This document shows positions 51,101-56,761 of a stretch of 56,761 nt of DNA, in pieces. Below the pieces are notes generated by a model, which saw only the letters and a list, made by a program, of their open reading frames with translations, had not been told where the DNA came from and did not search any database. The DNA comes from Dipetalonema caudispina. Taxonomy: Eukaryota; Nematoda; Chromadorea; Rhabditida; Onchocercidae. Positions within the stretch are counted from its first letter, which is position 1. Each line of letters opens with the position of its first letter. The position numbers and the translations under genes were made by a program. Where the stretch lies: NCBI GenBank assembly GCA_013365325.1, contig JABVXV010000370.1:1-56761 (forward strand), written 5' to 3'.

Positions 51101-53414
51101 CAGCTTTACTGCTAATATGGTTGTCAGGATTCTTATTATTTACAGTTTTATCAAAACAAAAAATAACATTCATACGCTTCAACCACATGCATAATAAGTG
51201 TGTAAAAATGACTTGTTCGTTTTCATTCGCCTTTCTCCACCAAATCCAACAATTTTTGCTCCTGGAACTGTTTCACCAAATGAGTCACTATTTCTGAGTT
51301 CCAGTGGTATGCCCAATAACCGATCTTCATCAACTTCTTCCAAAGATCGTTCGTGTGGTGCTATTTTTGAAATCGACGATTCCTGAAGACAAGATTAATG
51401 AAGGGGTAACCAAAGCAAAAATGATATTTGTCTGAGATAAAATAGATTTATTATAATTCTCATTAAATACCTTTTCGGTGACAATCAGCAAATGAAAGAT
51501 GAAGAGACATTCAATAACATGGTCATCAACAGTGAATCAAGCAAGAGTTGGAAATTGTTCATCAATAAAAGATGAATTTCAAGGAACTAACACTGATGAA
51601 CGATGTACTGGGTAGTTCTTCGGATTCAGTAAAAACATCGTCGTATCCATCGTCACCTGCTTCATTTTCAGCTTCGATCTCAGTAGCTTGGCTAAACAAA
51701 AAATTATATTTTCGATCAAAAATGCCACTGATTAATTGTTTCTCTGGTTATTTCAAACTGTGACTGCAACCAACTGTAATAGAAACTAAAAACGAGAAGT
51801 TTTGTTCAAGTTCTTTCGCTGACAATAACTAACACCACAAGTAAAGTATGGACAGAGAAGAGACCCCAAAACGAGTTCAATGAGATTTCGTCCAGATGAT
51901 CCGAAAACCTAGGTACAGCAATTGCTTTAAACATTAGCTCCTTAATTTCTAAATTAATATGATCAATAATTAGCTGCAACAAAAAAAACCTTTGTGATGC
52001 AAGTTGTGTCCGTGATCTTTTACCATACTCAACAACGCCTGAAAAAAACCATTCATTCATACAAACAAGTAGACCAGACAGCAAAATTTTGGCCTGAAAA
52101 ATAATCAAAATTTTGAGAATGTTTAACATTACCTTCGTTGACATTGTAATCCGCTTCCTCTTCATCCAATCCAACACCACCTGCAAAACATTTTTTTTTT
52201 TTTTAAGCAACAAACTTGAATAATTGCAATGAATAGTTAAGTTAAACTCAGGGTAGACACATAAAGGTTGCCGAAAATAGTTTCCACCCAAATATTATAT
52301 TTGAATTTTTGTATGAAAAGAAAATAATTAGGCATGAGTTTTATATATGCCTTTATTTCTCATGTTAAAATGAAACAATCATCTAATCGGTATATGTTTG
52401 GTAGATGTTGAATTTCTTTCCTCCTGAAGACCACTAGAGTAGCCATTAATCGCTATGCCCCATAAATTAGTGAAATATGACTGGAGGGAAAATGGAAAGA
52501 CAAAACGCAATGAAATTATGTCAAACTGACAAATCAATTTAACCCGAAATAACTGTAGAGAATTACATTACCTGTCATTTGCATGAACTCATTGTAGGCA
52601 ATTTCATTACGCATGAATCGTTCCAGTGGTTCATTAAATTCTAAGTCATCATTGGTTTCTCCAACAACTGCTGCAGAAGTATTCGACGGTTCGAAATATG
52701 CCGACACGTCAACTCCATCGATCATACCTTCCGATTCCAAAAGATCCGACTGCGAACAACGTTTCGCTTCATGAGCCAAATCTGTACAAATTAGATAGTT
52801 ATTTTTCTCAGACTTCAAACAATTGAAGCTCTATGTATTTCTTATTTTTGCTACACTTTCTAATTTTCAAAGTTTTGTAGTTCCAAGCTTCAGTAGTTTT
52901 CTTTATTTTCTATGAAAACATTTGATCAACTTGCATCTTCAACAAACTATAAATGAAAAAAAGGTTGTAACATAGATAACGTTATGCAAATGATATCTAA
53001 AAAAAGAAAAAAAAACTGTATTTTTTTTGTATTTGAGACGTAAACGTAGAGAGGTAGACGGAGACGTAAAAGTAAGTCTCAAATGCAAAAAAATCAAATC
53101 GTGAATGAATTTCGATTTTCTGAATTAATGAGTGGAAATTCAACGATAGAAAAAAAGATTTCTTCTTTTTGTTCTACCATAAGATGCAGCATTAAGAGTT
53201 CAGGAATATCTCTGAGAATTTTGTGTAGCAAACACGTAAAACAATAAATATAAATGAAACAAAAATTCTTGTATCTTCTTAAATTTCAATTCTCTCCATA
53301 AAATAATGATAGAAAATAAACAAAAAACTTACAATCAGCAATAGTTGATTGTACGCTGTCACGCCGTACACGCATCGGTGTTAAATTTACAAGTTCTTCA
53401 CCAGTATCTTCCAT
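45143..53414 (-). CDS. GTF3C3: TFIIIC subunit GTF3C3 (TFIIIC102, TPR protein)
   Basis: Twenty-three exons: 53414-53333, 52781-52572, 52180-52133, 52038-51990, 51691-51592, 51382-51213, 51067-50986, 50854-50644, 50418-50255, 49999-49879, 49804-49701, 49527-49381, 48940-48752, 48665-48492, 48175-48013, 47822-47692, 47315-47200, 47064-46962, 46669-46462, 46297-46173, 45840-45709, 45562-45495, 45251-45143. Every junction keeps frame (3006 nt, 1001 aa; human about 886). TFIIIC binds internal promoters of tRNA genes and, through this subunit's TPR array, recruits TFIIIB. The first 220 residues are acidic and low in order. TPR repeats start at about 221 (ALIGQANVIYAKGRTKEA, then PRNPEPYRQVADIY) and continue through IFPQDQHVYLDIARAYHAVD, SHVDARINYSTIQQRLG and the C-terminal ETYYNIGRMFHQM and AAHNLALIYLASGN repeats. 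The intron after 48492 begins with GC. Exons 47064-46962 and 46669-46462 were joined because the product aligns with the family without a gap. Confidence 0.93.
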
Positions 53415-54747
53415 TATTTTCACTTAAATTTTATTTTACATATTTTTTTTTCATCCAAAAAACATGGAAAAGTTTTTCATCCTACATAAGCAATTCAATT
53501 CAATCCATTTACGTGAACTTATGACCTTCCCTCGACCAACCTATCCTACCTATAATGAATTAATTATTCATCCTTTCCTTGAATCATTCAACAATTACAC
53601 TCTTCACGCGCTTCTATTCGCTGTGAGAAATGGAAACATATTGGAAAAGAAAGCAGTTTTGCAGAGAGTCAGACAGCGAGAGATCGTCCATGCATAATGT
53701 AAAACAGAAAAACACGTGGCGATATGTCACAATCACGTCAAACAATTTCATGGTAGAAAGGTTAGAAATATGATATATGCATTTAAGTGAGCGTGACCTG
53801 AAGAGGAATTGAGGATGTTCCGTGTTACGTGCAGTATGGCTTACTGGTTTTGTACGTGACATGGAGCATATACCTTTTAGCAAAATATTTCACGATGACA
53901 CAAATTATTTATGCCTGTACTATGTTTAAACGCATAGATAAACATGGGTTAACTTATTCATGGAATTACATTGAAACTGTGTATGATTCAAAATACATAC
54001 CAATTAACAGATTACGGAAATGTATTTGAAAAGGTTTTTGATGTCACTGATATGGACTAACTTATCCCGTGATAACAGGTATAATAGCTGATTTGTAATG
54101 GAAAATTAAATTTTACTCAAGTTGTTATTCCGTCAATTTTGGTCGTTGTCTTTTTGATTCCTATTGGAATGGTTGTTACGTGAGATGTCGACGTGTACGA
54201 TTTGGACAAATGCTAGTAAATTTTGTCGTCTGTATTCGATATTGAGATATTTTTAAAGTTTTAGAATGTATAAGAAATTTTGAGCGTTTTAATTTAGCTG
54301 ACTTTTTTTTCTGTCGAGAATTCGAATTGACATTTAGAGTTTCTGTTTCTTGAATGCAATATAACGAGATAAATCATCAAACATTTTTTCTCCGATCATT
54401 CCCCTCAATTAATCAAATCTACGAGTAATTCAGATCATTTGTCGCATCTTTTCGATTTTCCCACTGTTGGTTTGGATTTCCCATTTTTTGCTTATAAACT
54501 TACACCTAACAAGGATGAGATAGCCAAGATGAATTTTAGTTGAAGGACGGTTTCTTTGTGAATTTAGGTTAAACATCACTACATACTTTTTTCTCTGATA
54601 TTTTAGAACTTTAACAAAGATTTTTGTAGGAAACGCTTAAAAAAGGCATGCCGGTAATTGAGAAGTTTAAAACTTTCCTGAATATCTTACCATACTCATA
54701 TGGTACTTTAGTTTTTCCAGTCTTCTTAGCTTTATTGGATTGTTTTC

Positions 54748-54775
54748 AATTACTCCACTTTTTAGTGGAGTAATT
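54748..54775. repeat. perfect 12-bp hairpin with TTTT loop
   Basis: AATTACTCCACT and its exact reverse complement are separated by TTTT. It is about 1.3 kb upstream of GTF3C3. Confidence 0.9.
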
Positions 54776-56619
54776 TTCCATTTCCATAATGTTACAACTA
54801 ATACTGCAACAATTTATGCTATAATCAAAATAGTCGTCTGACAGGTCGATTTTCAGAAATCGATTATCCAGATAGTTTTATCAGTCTTATTCCGAAAGGT
54901 AGAATACTGAATATCAATGAAGTTGATTATATTATACCGACCTCATAAAAACTTCGTTTGATGACATTTCCTGACTTGATTCTTTTCATGTTTCGCAATT
55001 CTGAAGGAAGCGATGGAATCTCTGATATTGTCTATGTAAATTAATTGTCACCGAGTAGATTTCTGAGGCAACCATCAGATTATATTTTCGCTAAAAAACT
55101 GTAAAATATGCAAGTAATTCTATCAATCATCGGTATGAAACTGGGATCCAAATGTTGAAATTTTGTACTGAATTTGAAAAATGTGTTAAAAAAGTAAAGA
55201 AAAATGAAGATTGGTCTAACAATAGTGAATCTAAAATGACAATGCGAATTTTTTTTTTTTTTAATCGCTAAGCAATTCTTGAAATACGGTCAACGACATT
55301 TTACCTAATTGCATGACTAAAACATTAACAGTAAATGTCAAAATTTAGTGTTTTTTTTTTTTCTGTGAGATTTTCAACAATCTATCAGATTGGGTTTGAG
55401 CACTTTTCTTTATTTTTTATCATACCATTTTCAAATGAGTGAAATTGCAAATAGCATATCTAAAGTATCAAATAATTTTGGTGTAATATTAATTAATGAA
55501 CCTGATTTAAAAGCTTTAAAAAAAGTTTTTTTTTTTTTTTTGTATTATTATCATTAGGAATGGATAATGATGAAAGGTACTTTTATCGTACTTTATATTT
55601 CACTCGAATATTGATCGTGTACTTTTTATCATCATTATTTTTCATTAGTAACTGATTTCTAATCTGTGTTCATTTAAAAAGTAAATGTCATTTTTTCGTG
55701 TCACAGTTATTTTGCAAATGAAATGAAAATTCAGAAATCATTTATTTTCCTTTCTCCCGCATTTCTCCAATGAATCATTTGAACTTTATGAAATTCCTTT
55801 TTTCTTCTCATTTTTAAGCCAATTTGTTTCTCTTCATTAAAGTAATGTCAATGAATGCATTGTTTTACATACATTTATTTGTTTAGTATCAACGTTAGCC
55901 ATGTTGTTGACTAGAATGAAATGGATTTTAAATGAGTTTCAATTTTATTGAAATTTGACATGCTTCCTATAGTGTGGTATGAAATCATTTTGAAAAAAGC
56001 TCAATATTGCTTTATAAAATGATATCATAAAATAATAAATGTTGCATAATATTGTTGTGAATTTTTTTTTTTTTTGTTCGAAATTATTAAAAGAACCAAT
56101 AAATTGTAGAAGCTTCTGTTTGAACATCTGTTATATAATATTTTGAAGGAAATGATGTTACTATTTTTAGTTTTTCTTATTTTCAAGATTTCATAAACAG
56201 TGTAAATTCATTTAGCATTCTAATGGATATTGTGAATAAGTTAATCAAACGGAACATTTATTCTATTCAAAATGAATTGTTGGAAAATAAGGAGAAAAAA
56301 ATAGGACAAAAATCAATCTTACTGCAGGAATATAGGCAAAATATCAGTGCATTATTGAAATTTTGGTATGAAATTAGATGTATTCTCAATATTCGCAAAA
56401 TTATCATAAGCTTTATGAGGTAGTCGATAAAAATAAAAACTAGAAAGGAGTAATAATAAAATTTTTCATCAATTTTTAAATCTTTTGAAACTCTGTTACA
56501 ATTTATGCGTTTAACAGTAGTCATAGTAATGCAAAAATTCACCGATGAGAATCATTTCTTTTGATGCCAACATTTTTCGACCGACTGAGAGTGAAGGCTA
56601 TGATGAAATAAAAGCAGTA

Positions 56620-56642
56620 TCGGTAGTAATTTAGACTACCGA
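56620..56642. repeat. 8-bp stem-loop
   Basis: TCGGTAGT and ACTACCGA flank the 7-nt loop AATTTAG. The stem is GC-containing in an AT-rich setting. Confidence 0.75.
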
Positions 56643-56761
56643 CAATAATTCCTCACATTTAGATAGTATGTTCCAAGAACTGGGATGGAGTGTTAAACTA
56701 AGAGTTGAAAGAAGTTATATCTTCGATTTCTGGGAAACATTCGGGTTATGATTCATCAGAT

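Larger units (their letters stand above)
53415..56761. other. region upstream of GTF3C3, no supported gene
   Basis: It holds the presumed GTF3C3 promoter and AT-rich DNA. A plus-strand frame at 53464-53697 (77 codons) and a frame at 56223-56423 have no recognisable domain or splice context. Two clean hairpins lie at 54748-54775 and 56620-56642. An unseen gene starting beyond the window could have an intron here. Confidence 0.45.

Noticed and set aside
51806..52291. 161-codon minus-strand frame
   Set aside because: It reads through two GTF3C3 exons and their introns in a different frame. The short exons in the correct frames keep phase and acidic GTF3C3-like sequence.
53464..53697. 77-codon plus-strand frame upstream of GTF3C3
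   Set aside because: There is no domain, no splice signals and no neighbouring exons. It is more likely part of the promoter or 5' flank.

Overview
This window is eukaryotic nuclear DNA, most likely from a nematode. The evidence is very AT-rich sequence, introns ending in TTTCAG-type acceptors, acceptor sites lying a few bases upstream of start codons with no exon before them (as expected for spliced-leader trans-splicing), and tightly packed same-strand genes. The long AT-rich introns and gene-poor left half would suit a filarial or other clade III parasite. I cannot name the species, and no sequence search was possible. All gene models were built by hand from splice sites, reading phase and recalled family motifs.

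Layout. Bases 1-2.5 kb hold an (AAT)n array and gene-free AT-rich DNA. From 14.8 kb down to 2.6 kb (minus strand) lies a four-exon gene with introns of 3.0-4.8 kb, encoding a small single-pass membrane protein with one C-terminal thrombospondin type-1 domain. From 15 to 27.3 kb there is no gene I can support, only microsatellites, long T or A runs, degenerate tandem duplications and a few hairpins. At 27.4-32.1 kb (plus strand) is a complete ten-exon Shaw/Kv3-type voltage-gated potassium channel (EGL-36-like, 486 aa).

From 53.4 kb down to 34.1 kb (all minus strand) lies a gene-dense, visibly less AT-rich block of four complete genes in transcription order: TFIIIC TPR subunit GTF3C3 (1001 aa, 23 exons), the spindle-checkpoint protein MAD3/BUBR1/SAN-1 (366 aa), RNA polymerase III subunit RPC8/POLR3H (220 aa) and the splicing-associated protein pinin (404 aa). 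A weak fifth gene for a small membrane protein may follow at 33.9-33.6 kb. Gaps between the main genes are 0.8-1.45 kb. The arrangement is compatible with an operon or a co-regulated cluster, and two of the four products belong to the RNA polymerase III transcription machinery.

Points of interest include a degenerate REN in place of the first KEN box of the checkpoint protein, an isoleucine-containing selectivity filter (TIGYGD) and an S4 Arg-to-Gln position in the potassium channel, a decoy duplicated copy of the start of channel exon 6, a 61-nt near-perfect hairpin in a pinin intron, a GC-AG intron in GTF3C3, and an acidic tail on RPC8. No previously unknown multi-gene system is evident. 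The strongest candidate for something new is the TM-plus-TSP1 protein together with the nested inverted repeats at its 5' end.
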